Shown here in pieces: positions 7,752-14,609 of a DNA stretch of 14,723 bases. The stretch's first letter is position 1. Each line of letters begins with the position of its first letter. Position numbers and translations under genes: made by a program. This DNA comes from Thiopontia sp013349825 (GTDB lineage: Bacteria; Pseudomonadota; Gammaproteobacteria; GCF-002020875). The stretch is taken from NCBI GenBank assembly GCA_963981015.1, contig CAXCCG010000066.1:1-14723 (forward strand), read 5' to 3'. The notes under the pieces were generated by a model. The model saw only the letters and a list, made by a program, of their open reading frames with translations. It was not told the DNA's origin and made no database searches.

Positions 7752-8408
7752 ATGGCACTTGCCATTTTTGACCTTGATAACACACTGATTGGTGGCGATA
7801 GTGACCATCTATGGGGTGAGTTTCTAGTCCGTCACGGTCATGTGGACAAGGACTTTTACCGTCGTGAAAATGACCGTTTCTATGCTCAATATGTAGCCGG
7901 AACACTCGATATTGAGGAGTGGCTCAGCTTTCAGTTTGCCCCTCTCGCAGCACAGGATATGGCGACGCTTAAGCGCTGGCACCAACAATTCATGCTGGAG
8001 GAGATCCAACCGATCATGCTCCCCAAGGCGGAGGAGCTGATTGAGTCTCACCGCACAAAAGGTGACACCTTGCTGGTCATCACGGCCACCAACCACTTTA
8101 TCACCGCACCCATTGTTGAGCGACTTGGTATTCCTCATCTGATTGCCACCATCCCGGAACAGCTTAACGGAGCCTTTACCGGTCAGGTCGATGGTCTCCC
8201 CTCCTACCAACAGGGAAAGATTACCCGCCTGGAGGCGTGGCTGAAAGAGCATCCGCTTTCAATGGAGGGAAGTACCTTTTACAGTGACTCTCACAACGAT
8301 CTACCACTTCTGAAGCAGGTTGAGTTTGCGGTTGCAGTAGACCCCGACGAAATACTCAGAGAGACTGCACAACAACATAACTGGCCAATTCTCTCTCTGC
8401 GTGGCTGA
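7752..8408 (+). CDS. HAD-IB family phosphatase, SerB/histidinol-phosphatase-like
   Basis: 218-residue haloacid-dehalogenase phosphatase with all four motifs: DLDNT (D7 nucleophile, D9 acid/base), the motif II threonine T111 in VITATN, K156, and the Mg-binding DSHND (D179, D183). The cap lies between motifs I and II, as in subclass IB (SerB-like). The protein resembles Pseudomonas HAD proteins encoded beside rppH, some of which I recall being assigned as histidinol-phosphatases; the substrate here cannot be read from sequence. I chose ATG 7752, with GGAG (7738-7741) ten nt upstream, over the in-frame TTG at 7734. It is the first gene of a three-gene unit; ClC begins 6 nt after its stop. Confidence 0.9.
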   Translation: MALAIFDLDNTLIGGDSDHLWGEFLVRHGHVDKDFYRRENDRFYAQYVAGTLDIEEWLSFQFAPLAAQDMATLKRWHQQFMLEEIQPIMLPKAEELIESHRTKGDTLLVITATNHFITAPIVERLGIPHLIATIPEQLNGAFTGQVDGLPSYQQGKITRLEAWLKEHPLSMEGSTFYSDSHNDLPLLKQVEFAVAVDPDEILRETAQQHNWPILSLRG

Positions 8409-8414
8409 TTTTCC

Positions 8415-9779
8415 ATGCGCAAACGACTCAGACATACCCGCATTCGCCTCTCCTCCAAACGGCTCTGGAAACGTCGTCTGGTGTTCTGGAGCGGGGCATT
8501 GGCCGTGGGTGGTATCGCAGCACTATTCGCCTTGCTTGCAGAACAGGCAGAACATCTGTTCCGGGAGATCATTGCGATCTCTCCCTATCTTCCGCTAATT
8601 TTGACACCCACCGCACTGGTCACCATCTCTCTTGCCACACAACGCTATTTTCCCAATGCGCAGGGAAGCGGCATTCCCCAGACCGTAGCCGCCATTGAGC
8701 TGGCATCCCATGAAGCGCGCAAGAAATTGCTCTCTTTTCGTATTGCCATTGGCAAAGTACTGATGTCGCTTCTGGGGCTGCTGTTTGGTGCATCCATTGG
8801 TCGTGAAGGGCCGACCGTCCATATCGGCGCTTCCATACTCTTTTCGCTTGAAAATTATGCCCACTTTCCTCGCCACGATCTCGACAGAGGGTTAATCCTT
8901 GCCGGAGGGGCCGCCGGTATTGCCGCCGCCTTCAACACCCCGCTTGCCGGAATCGTCTTTGCCATTGAGGAGTTAAGCCGCTCTTTCGAGGAGCGCAGCA
9001 GTGGCACCATGCTGACTGCAGTGCTCATCTCAGGCATCGTAGCCCTCGCCATTATGGGTGAATACAGCTACTTCGGGACCAGTAGCACCTCCCTGCCGCT
9101 GGACCTGAACGGGTTGAGTATCATTCTCTGCTGTGGCCTGTTGGGGGGTGCCATTGGGGGAATTTTTGCCAGTGGTCTGATTCATGGAAGCCGTCGCGTT
9201 GCCCCACTGGTTCGCATACACCCCATTCTGATCCCCGCGCTGTGCGGACTTGCACTGGCCACTATTGGTTTGCTCTCGAACAACACCACCTACGGTACCG
9301 GCTATCAGGAGGCGCAGTCCATCATCCATGGTGAAGGTGAAATTGACCTGCTCTACCCCTTTCTGAAGATGGCCGCCACCTTCTCCTCCCTGCTCAGTGG
9401 TATTCCGGGGGGGATTTTTGCCCCCTCTCTGGCTGCAGGTGCTGGATTGGGTGCCGGTTTTGCCCAATGGTTTCCACCGGAACTGTTAGCCGCCACAGTG
9501 CTGCTGGGAATGGTCGGCTACTTCTCCGGTGTTGTGCAGACCCCGATCACCGCTTTTGTCATTGTGATGGAGATGACCGATAATCAGCAGATGTTGCTAC
9601 CACTGATGGCCACCGCCTTTATCGCCTACGGTACCTCAAAGATTTTCTGCCCCAAACCCATTTATCGTGCATTGGCCGAAGGCTTTCTTCCGAACAACAC
9701 TCCACCCAAGAAACCCATCCCGACAGACCAGAGCACTCCAAAGAACACCTCAGAAAGAGCACCTAAAAATGAGTCGTAA
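8415..9779 (+). CDS. ClC-family chloride channel / chloride-proton antiporter
   Basis: 454-residue inner-membrane protein with a basic N-terminus and about ten hydrophobic segments. The ion-pathway motifs are GSGIP (84-88), GREGP (129-133) with gating glutamate E131, GIPGGIFAP (329-337), and a pore tyrosine at Y417 in KPIY. The second glutamate of AIEE (E186) corresponds to the internal proton glutamate of the E. coli antiporter, so coupled 2Cl-/H+ exchange is more likely than a passive channel. The canonical GREGP argues against the fluoride-specific branch. No CBS domains follow; the C-terminus is a short Pro/Lys/Thr-rich hydrophilic tail (about 426-454) that encodes the start of hemJ in another frame. 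The gap after the HAD gene is only 6 nt and a Shine-Dalgarno is not obvious. Its role, perhaps acid resistance or charge balance, is inference. Confidence 0.95.
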   Translation: MRKRLRHTRIRLSSKRLWKRRLVFWSGALAVGGIAALFALLAEQAEHLFREIIAISPYLPLILTPTALVTISLATQRYFPNAQGSGIPQTVAAIELASHEARKKLLSFRIAIGKVLMSLLGLLFGASIGREGPTVHIGASILFSLENYAHFPRHDLDRGLILAGGAAGIAAAFNTPLAGIVFAIEELSRSFEERSSGTMLTAVLISGIVALAIMGEYSYFGTSSTSLPLDLNGLSIILCCGLLGGAIGGIFASGLIHGSRRVAPLVRIHPILIPALCGLALATIGLLSNNTTYGTGYQEAQSIIHGEGEIDLLYPFLKMAATFSSLLSGIPGGIFAPSLAAGAGLGAGFAQWFPPELLAATVLLGMVGYFSGVVQTPITAFVIVMEMTDNQQMLLPLMATAFIAYGTSKIFCPKPIYRALAEGFLPNNTPPKKPIPTDQSTPKNTSERAPKNES

Positions 9780-10272
9780 CCAATTAAAATTACTACAGCC
9801 ACTGCTGCTTCTGCTGATTGTAGGTGGCTTCTATATTCAGTTTCAGAACAGCTTTATCACTGCCAAAGTCATCCATATTCTGGCGCTGATCTCCTGGTTT
9901 GCCGGACTCTTCTATCTACCCCGACTCTATGTCTACCACGCCATGAGCGAATCAAACGAGGTCAATGAGACCCTGAAGGTGATGGAGCACAAGCTATTTC
10001 ACTATATTATGACTCCGGCAGCGGTACTGACGGTGCTGGCGGGGATCTGGATGATCGAACTCTGGCAGTGGACTATCCCTCTCTGGCTCTGGGCAAAAAT
10101 CGCACTGGTTGCGCTGTTAGTGCTTTTTCATATTCAATGTTGGAAAATTCTACACCAATTTAAAGAAGACAGAAATGAGAAGCCCCACACCTACTATCGA
10201 TTTTTTAATGAGGCTCCGACTCTGCTACTGATTGCGGTCGTCATTTTGGTAGTTGCCAAACCTCTTTTCTAA
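9769..10272 (+). CDS. hemJ: Protoporphyrinogen oxidase HemJ
   Basis: 167-residue integral membrane protein of the HemJ family; oxidises protoporphyrinogen IX to protoporphyrin IX in haem synthesis. Four hydrophobic segments lie at about 8-27, 33-55, 79-97 and 104-124, with a final one at 150-164. Conserved marks are H36 (KVIHI), WFAGLFYLPRLYVYH (43-57), MEHKLFHYIMTP, WLWAKI (K110) and RFFNEAP near the end. H36 and K110 match positions proposed in the literature as haem ligands or active-site residues. I chose ATG 9769, which overlaps the end of the ClC gene by 11 nt, with a GAAAGAG purine run about 9 nt upstream. A longer frame from 9667 adds 34 hydrophilic residues unlike the family. It is the last gene of the unit, followed by a terminator. 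Confidence 0.93.
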   Translation: MSRNQLKLLQPLLLLLIVGGFYIQFQNSFITAKVIHILALISWFAGLFYLPRLYVYHAMSESNEVNETLKVMEHKLFHYIMTPAAVLTVLAGIWMIELWQWTIPLWLWAKIALVALLVLFHIQCWKILHQFKEDRNEKPHTYYRFFNEAPTLLLIAVVILVVAKPLF

Positions 10273-10311
10273 TAGAGCATCGTCCAACTCATTGACAACA
10301 AAAAATCTTGG

Positions 10312-10350
10312 AATTAAAAAAGCCTGGAATTGACCCAGGCTTTTTTAATT
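10312..10350. terminator. Bidirectional rho-independent terminator
   Basis: A 16-bp perfect stem (10312-10327 with 10335-10350) with a GCCTGG/CCAGGC core, a 7-nt loop, and A6/T6 tracts on either side. It can end hemJ transcripts on the plus strand and the A-type carrier gene on the minus strand, whose stop is only 21 nt away. Confidence 0.93.
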
Positions 10351-10370
10351 TTATTATTGAGACAGTTTTG

Positions 10371-10733
10371 TTAGGAGCAACCGCCGCCAGAAGAACCACA
10401 CGTACCACAACCACCACCGGCTGGTGCCTTGGTGTTATTAAATACAAAGCTGGGACCCTGCGGACCATTCACATAATCAATCTCAACCCCATCCAGTGTA
10501 GCGAGACACTGAGGGTCTACATAGATATTCAGCGCCTCTGCTTCCAACACGGCATCGTTATCTTCGACTGCGTCCGCAAAGGTCATACCCCATTGAATAC
10601 CGCTGCAACCACTACCGGCAACATAGATACGTACACCTTTAATATCATCGTTCTCTTCGGATTGCAGGAGTGCTGCAAGCTGCTGCTGTGCATCATTGGA
10701 AATTTTAAACTCTTCATTTACTGCTGTTGCCAT
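10371..10733 (-). CDS. A-type iron-sulfur carrier (HesB/IscA/ErpA family) with Cys-rich tail
   Basis: 120-residue protein that would carry and hand over Fe-S clusters to apoproteins. The family core is clear: GVRIYVAGSGCSGIQWGMTF with ligand C43, then YVNGPQGPSFVFNN (87-100). The usual tail is CGCGxSF, a C-x-C pair. Here the tail is GGGCGTCGSSGGGCS, giving C109-x2-C112 and an extra C119, with a further C76. It is therefore a variant member; whether it corresponds to ErpA or IscA cannot be settled here. The start ATG 10733 has GAGGT 7 nt upstream. It is a single gene, not in an isc or suf operon, divergent from proC and sharing a 152-bp control region that holds an Fe-S-box-like palindrome. 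Confidence 0.88.
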   Translation of the reverse strand: MATAVNEEFKISNDAQQQLAALLQSEENDDIKGVRIYVAGSGCSGIQWGMTFADAVEDNDAVLEAEALNIYVDPQCLATLDGVEIDYVNGPQGPSFVFNNTKAPAGGGCGTCGSSGGGCS

Positions 10734-10769
10734 AGCTGAAACCTCTTCAAATGGATCAATTTGGTGCGA

Positions 10770-10787
10770 ATTGTATCATCACTTATA
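10770..10787 (-). promoter_or_regulatory. Candidate -10 elements for the A-type carrier gene
   Basis: On the minus strand, TATAAG (10787-10782) and TACAAT (10775-10770) lie 36-54 nt before the ATG. Neither has a good -35 at 16-18 nt, which would fit an activated or regulated promoter. Confidence 0.25.
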
Positions 10788-10805
10788 ACAACAGCACCAC
10801 CTATT

Positions 10806-10822
10806 CCGACTAATTTAGTTGG
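10806..10822. promoter_or_regulatory. Palindromic operator resembling an IscR type 1 (Fe-S box) site
   Basis: CCGACTAATTTAGTTGG is an imperfect palindrome of form CCRACTAA-N-TTAGTYGG. Extended to the right (to TTAT, 10826) it fits about 19 of 25 positions of the IscR type 1 consensus as I recall it, mainly YYGACTRWWWYAGT, RR and TAT. It lies upstream of the candidate -10 elements of the Fe-S carrier gene. IscR represses such sites when loaded with [2Fe-2S]. The assignment is by hand comparison only. Confidence 0.45.
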
Positions 10823-10885
10823 TTATGGTCTACTGTGCCGGATTAGGGTGGTCAACCCGCACCGTGAGCGATAGAATTCATTCCT

Positions 10886-11728
10886 ATGGAAAATAGTAAA
10901 ATTGCATTTGTCGGCGGAGGCAACATGGCCTTCAGCCTGATTGGCGGATTAATCGCCGGAAACTGTTCCGGATCATCAATCCACGTCTCAGATCCCAGCC
11001 ATGAAGCACTCGGTACTATGGCTCAACAATATGGGGTCCAAACCTTCCCGGAGGACAATGGTGGTGCGATTGAAGGGGTCGATGCCATCGTACTGGCAGT
11101 CAAACCTCAAATGCTTGCCGAGGTCGCCACTGAAATTGCCCCGGTTGTTCAAGCTCAATCTCCTCCCCCTCTGATTATCTCAATTGCTGCGGGGGTGCGG
11201 GAGGGTGATCTACAGCGCTGGCTTGGTGGTCAACAGGCCGTTGTTCGCTCCATGCCCAACACGCCCGCACTATTACAGAGTGGCGCTACAGGACTCTATG
11301 CAAATAGTTTCACCTCCGACAAACAGAAAAGTCTAGCCGAATCGATCCTGCGTTCGGTAGGGATCACCGTCTGGCTGGATGATGAGACACAACTGGATGC
11401 AGTGACTGCTCTCTCCGGCAGCGGTCCCGCCTATTTCTTTCTGTTGATGGAGGCGATGGAGACAGCAGGCCAGTCACTCGGTCTTCCACAAGAGACTGCG
11501 CGCATGCTCACCCTGCAGACCGCCTTTGGTGCCGCCAAGATGGCACTGGAACGACCTGAAAGTAGTGCCGAATTACGTCATAAGGTGACCTCACCCGGAG
11601 GTACCACCGAGCAGGCGATCAATACCTTTCAGCAAGGCGGGCTGGAGGCACTGGTTGCCGATGCACTAAAAGCGGCTCAACAGCGCTCTATTGAGTTGGC
11701 CGAAATCCTTAGCCAGGAACAACCTTAA
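10886..11728 (+). CDS. proC: Pyrroline-5-carboxylate reductase
   Basis: 280-residue oxidoreductase; makes L-proline from pyrroline-5-carboxylate with NAD(P)H, in the cytosol. The Rossmann motif FVGGGNMA is at 8-15. AVKPQ (71-75), SMPNTPALLQSGATGLYAN (122-140), SGSGPAYFFLLMEAM (177-191) and KVTSPGGTTEQAI (233-245) are the substrate and dimer-domain signatures. Length fits the family. The start ATG 10886 gives a normal N-terminus, but no Shine-Dalgarno is visible (ATTCATTCCT precedes it). It heads proC-yggT-metX-metW; the yggS gene that often precedes proC is absent, replaced by the divergent Fe-S carrier. Confidence 0.97.
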   Translation: MENSKIAFVGGGNMAFSLIGGLIAGNCSGSSIHVSDPSHEALGTMAQQYGVQTFPEDNGGAIEGVDAIVLAVKPQMLAEVATEIAPVVQAQSPPPLIISIAAGVREGDLQRWLGGQQAVVRSMPNTPALLQSGATGLYANSFTSDKQKSLAESILRSVGITVWLDDETQLDAVTALSGSGPAYFFLLMEAMETAGQSLGLPQETARMLTLQTAFGAAKMALERPESSAELRHKVTSPGGTTEQAINTFQQGGLEALVADALKAAQQRSIELAEILSQEQP

Positions 11729-11792
11729 AGAGATCTCTAATAGATTGCCCCTCTTGCACCTTTCACCTATTCACTAAAGCAACCCACCCACC

Positions 11793-12368
11793 ATGTCCAA
11801 CACCTCCAGCGCAGGCCTATTCTTTCTCCAGATGCTTTTTAGCATTGCGATCCTATTCACCCTGCTGCGCTTTCTTTTTCAGTTGCTGCGTGTGGACTAC
11901 TACAACCCCATCTCACAGATGGTGACTCGCTTTACCGATCCTCTGTTGCAGCCACTACGCTCCCTGATACCTTCGAACCGCACCATTGATGGTGCATCGC
12001 TAGTGGTACTCTTTCTGCTACAGTATCTTCACCTCTTTATTATTACCCAACTACGAGACCTTGATGCCAACCCACTCGGGCTGGCGATACTCGCCTCTGC
12101 AGAACTGCTCTCTCTGGCCACCAGTCTGCTCTTCTGGTCTATTCTGATACTGGCAGTATTGAGCTGGTTTCAACCCCACACCCAACACCCTGGCGTCTCA
12201 CTACTCAATCAGATCACCGATCCACTGATGCGCCCCATTCGCCGCTGGATGCCCCCGGCGGGTGGTGTTGATTTCTCACCCATTCTCGCCATGCTGGCCA
12301 TCAAGATGGCTGAATTTATCCTCATTGCCCCACTACAGGATATTGCTGCACACCTGCTACAGGGGTGA
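11793..12368 (+). CDS. yggT: YggT family integral membrane protein
   Basis: 191-residue inner-membrane protein made of two YggT repeats. Each repeat is a hydrophobic pair followed by a conserved amphipathic motif: RFTDPLLQPLRSLIP in the first (about 46-60) and QITDPLMRPIRRWMPP in the second (about 140-155), then GGVDFSP. About four to five transmembrane segments are visible. The biochemical function is not firmly known; the family has been linked to osmotic or ion homeostasis. The position after proC is conserved in many gammaproteobacteria. The ATG is preceded by AACCCACCCACC, which has no Shine-Dalgarno. Confidence 0.93.
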   Translation: MSNTSSAGLFFLQMLFSIAILFTLLRFLFQLLRVDYYNPISQMVTRFTDPLLQPLRSLIPSNRTIDGASLVVLFLLQYLHLFIITQLRDLDANPLGLAILASAELLSLATSLLFWSILILAVLSWFQPHTQHPGVSLLNQITDPLMRPIRRWMPPAGGVDFSPILAMLAIKMAEFILIAPLQDIAAHLLQG

Positions 12369-12417
12369 ATTTCCATCACTGATTGCACCCACCAGCAACT
12401 CTATTTAAACTCCCGCA

Positions 12418-13569
12418 ATGCCTGAGCAGATTCCTCAAGACTCCATCGGTCTGGTGACCCCGCAAACACTGCACTTTGATCAGCCGCTAGAGCTGGAGTG
12501 TAGCACCGTGTTGCCCGGCTATACTCTTATCTATGAGACCTACGGCAGCCTCAACGAAGATGCCAGCAACGCAGTACTGATCTGCCATGCACTCTCCGGC
12601 AACCACCATGCCGCCGGGTACCACTCAATGGAGGATAAAAAACCAGGCTGGTGGGATACCGCGATTGGCCCTGGAAAGACCATCGATACCAACCGTTTCT
12701 TCGTGGTGGTCCCCAACAACCTAGGAGGATGCAATGGCTCAACCGGCCCCACCTCTATCAACCCCGAGAGCGGCAGACCCTACGGACCTGACTTTCCGTT
12801 CGTCACCGTACAAGACTGGGTGGTCAGCCAGGCACGGCTGGCCGATGCCTTAGGTATTCACCAATGGGCTGCCGTAGTGGGCGGCAGTCTCGGCGGAATG
12901 CAGACCCTGCAGTGGTCGATCACCTACCCCGAGCGGCTGCGCCACGCATTGATTATTGCCGCCGCGCCCAAACTAACCGCTCAGAATATCGCCTTTAACG
13001 AGGTAGCCCGCCAGGCCATCCGTACCGACCCTGAATTTCATGAGGGGCGCTATATAGAGCATAACGTACTCCCCGAGAGAGGGTTGCGACTGGCAAGGAT
13101 GCTCGGTCACATCACCTACCTCTCCGATGAATCGATGGGGGCAAAGTTTGGCCGTGAACTGCGTGAAGGTCATCTTAATTATGACTACGGGGTCGAATTT
13201 CAGGTGGAGAGCTACCTGCGTTACCAGGCCGATCGCTTTGTCGGGCAGTTTGACGCCAACACCTATCTATTAATGACCAAGGCACTCGACTACTTTGACC
13301 CCGCAGCGGCTCATGGGGATAACCTCTCTGCTGCACTGAGCAGAGTCAGCGCACAGTTCTGCGTACTCTCCTTTACCAGTGACTGGCGTTTTTCACCCAA
13401 CCGCTCCAGAGAGATGGTGCGCGCACTGCTCGACAATGACCTTAAGGTCAGCTATGCCGAGATTACTGCTAATCAGGGCCATGATGCCTTTTTGATGAAG
13501 ATCCCCCACTATCTCAACCTTTTTGGCAGTTATATGAAGCGGATTACCGTCGGGGGAGAGACATCATGA
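12418..13569 (+). CDS. metX: Homoserine O-acyltransferase MetX
   Basis: 383-residue alpha/beta-hydrolase-fold acyltransferase; activates the homoserine hydroxyl in the first committed step of methionine synthesis. The catalytic triad is visible: S157 in VGGSLGGMQ, D322 in TSDWRFSP and H355 in GHDAFL. Other family blocks are ICHALSGNHHAAG, GPGKTIDTNRFFVVVPN and NNLGGCNGSTGP. Many gammaproteobacterial MetX proteins encoded with MetW use succinyl-CoA rather than acetyl-CoA, so homoserine O-succinyltransferase is as likely as the usual O-acetyltransferase label. The start is 49 nt after yggT with no clear Shine-Dalgarno; the N-terminus is typical. The end overlaps metW by ATGA. Confidence 0.96.
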   Translation: MPEQIPQDSIGLVTPQTLHFDQPLELECSTVLPGYTLIYETYGSLNEDASNAVLICHALSGNHHAAGYHSMEDKKPGWWDTAIGPGKTIDTNRFFVVVPNNLGGCNGSTGPTSINPESGRPYGPDFPFVTVQDWVVSQARLADALGIHQWAAVVGGSLGGMQTLQWSITYPERLRHALIIAAAPKLTAQNIAFNEVARQAIRTDPEFHEGRYIEHNVLPERGLRLARMLGHITYLSDESMGAKFGRELREGHLNYDYGVEFQVESYLRYQADRFVGQFDANTYLLMTKALDYFDPAAAHGDNLSAALSRVSAQFCVLSFTSDWRFSPNRSREMVRALLDNDLKVSYAEITANQGHDAFLMKIPHYLNLFGSYMKRITVGGETS

Positions 13570-14177
13570 AACTGCGCCCCGACCAGGAGATCATCTGCCA
13601 ATGGATCCAGCCCGGCAGCCGTATTCTTGACCTCGGATGTGGAGATGGAACCCTGCTACGCCATATGATGGACCACCATCAGGTGGAGGGGTATGGGCTG
13701 GAGTTGGATGATCATAATGTATTAAGCAGCATCGAGAACGGAATCAATGTAATCCAATCTGATCTGGATCGCGGGCTGAGTGACTATTTTGATAGTGACT
13801 CTTTTGACTATGTCATTATGAGTCTCACCCTGCAGGCGATGAACTATCCTGACCAACTACTGGATGAGATGCTACGGGTCGGCAAGCAAGGGATCATCAC
13901 CTTCCCCAACTTCGGCCACTGGCGCAACCGTCTGCAACTGCTGCTGGGGGGAAAGATGCCGGTCAACCGTAATCTGCCTAACAGTTGGTACAACACCCCC
14001 AACATCCACCTCTGTACCGTAGATGATTTTGAGACACTCTGTGCGCAGAAGGGGATTCGTATCCTGGAGCGCACAGTTGTGGACCGACAACATCGTGAAC
14101 CTGCACTATTGAAACTGGCCCCCAATCTGCTAGGGGAGGTTGCCCTCTACCGTTTTGAGCGGCTTCCTTATGGGTAA
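13566..14177 (+). CDS. metW: Methionine biosynthesis protein MetW
   Basis: 203-residue class I methyltransferase-like protein. The SAM-binding loop ILDLGCGDGTLL is at 20-31, the acidic residue ending strand 2 is in GYGLELDD, and the post-motif SLTLQAMNYPD and ITFPNFGHWRNR are MetW hallmarks. Its exact reaction is not established; it is consistently paired with MetX and needed for, or promotes, homoserine acylation. The ATG overlaps the metX stop (ATGA) and has a strong GGGGGAGAG Shine-Dalgarno inside the metX 3' end, so the two are translationally coupled. The stop lies in a short TGGGTAA tandem (14171-14187). No terminator follows before the converging small gene 10 nt away. Confidence 0.95.
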   Translation: MKLRPDQEIICQWIQPGSRILDLGCGDGTLLRHMMDHHQVEGYGLELDDHNVLSSIENGINVIQSDLDRGLSDYFDSDSFDYVIMSLTLQAMNYPDQLLDEMLRVGKQGIITFPNFGHWRNRLQLLLGGKMPVNRNLPNSWYNTPNIHLCTVDDFETLCAQKGIRILERTVVDRQHREPALLKLAPNLLGEVALYRFERLPYG

Positions 14178-14187
14178 TGGGTAATGG

Positions 14188-14412
14188 CTACTCCAAGAAC
14201 CCTTTAAGGGCAGGCAGCACATTGACAACAATCACCAATGCCACCATCCACTGTAACAAGTTAATCTTGCCGTGGACCTCTATCAACTTTTGGTCCAATT
14301 GATCAAAACGACTATTATAATTAGCCATTACTCAAGCAGCCGTACGCGCCTTCTCTTCTGAAACGCCCGCATCAATTAGTGCATCGTACAACTCTGTTAC
14401 CATGACACTCAT
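14188..14412 (-). pseudogene. Small coiled-coil/membrane protein gene interrupted by an in-frame TGA
   Basis: From ATG 14412 (GAGAGGG about 8 nt upstream) the frame reads MSVMVTELYDALIDAGVSEE then KARTAA, then TGA (14334-14332). The same frame continues with V and an ATG (14328): MANYNSRFDQLDQKLIEVHG, a hydrophobic segment LLQWMVALVIVVNVL, and a stop at 14190-14188. The two halves look like one 74-residue protein: an ELYDAL...SEEKAR head, a short coiled coil and one membrane anchor, resembling DUF1640-like or related small proteins. The expected residue at the stop is probably Arg (CGA to TGA needs one transition). Alternatives: two short ORFs (26 and 46 residues) with re-initiation 3 nt after the stop, stop readthrough, or a sequencing error. 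The function is unknown. Confidence 0.6.
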
Positions 14413-14450
14413 AATAGTATCCCTCTCTTATTTGATAGGTTGATACTATT
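14413..14450. repeat. Perfect 9-bp inverted repeat over the control region of the split gene
   Basis: AATAGTATC (14413-14421) and GATACTATT (14442-14450) are separated by 20 bp. One arm covers the -10 element of the candidate promoter; the other sits directly before the start codon. The predicted transcript begins between the arms, so this would act as DNA (an operator), not as an RNA hairpin. Confidence 0.5.
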
Positions 14451-14471
14451 TTTATTGTTATCTATTGTCAA
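14443..14471 (-). promoter_or_regulatory. Sigma-70 promoter of the split small gene
   Basis: On the minus strand, a perfect TTGACA (14471-14466), a 17-nt spacer and TAGTAT (14448-14443). This gives a leader of about 24 nt to the ATG at 14412. Confidence 0.6.
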
Positions 14472-14545
14472 CGCTGCGAGTACAAGGGAACGAGAGATAG
14501 ACCCAAAACACCTTATAGTCTCTTTTTTGCCACTCTTTAGAGTAT

Positions 14546-14569
14546 AAAAAATACAACACTGTATTTTTT
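14546..14569. terminator. AT-rich hairpin with T/A tracts, possible weak terminator
   Basis: AAAAAATACA (14546-14555), loop ACAC and TGTATTTTTT (14560-14569) form a perfect 10-bp stem ending in a T7 run. There is only one G-C pair, so termination would be weak. It lies between two outward-facing promoters, so it may just be an AT-rich spacer structure. Confidence 0.3.
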
Positions 14570-14581
14570 TGAAAAAAACTG

Positions 14582-14609
14582 TTGCATTGTGGTTTTTTAT
14601 CGGTATAAT
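14582..14609 (+). promoter_or_regulatory. Promoter of the exported protein at the right edge
   Basis: TTGCAT (14582-14587), a 16-nt spacer and a perfect TATAAT (14604-14609). The predicted leader is about 64 nt. Confidence 0.55.

Noticed and set aside
9667..9768. 34-residue N-terminal extension of hemJ
   Set aside because: It is hydrophilic, unlike HemJ, and lies entirely within the ClC coding region; ATG 9769 fits the family.
11727..11737. AGAGATCTCT palindrome after proC as an operator
   Set aside because: A 10-bp palindrome is expected by chance at this scale and is not linked to a promoter.
14200..14210. CCCTTTAAGGG palindrome as a metW terminator
   Set aside because: The stem is only 5 bp, has no T-tract, and lies inside the coding frame of the converging small gene.
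14332..14334. TGA as a selenocysteine codon
   Set aside because: The family position is most likely Arg, there is no recognisable SECIS-like hairpin directly after it, and no redox motif surrounds it.
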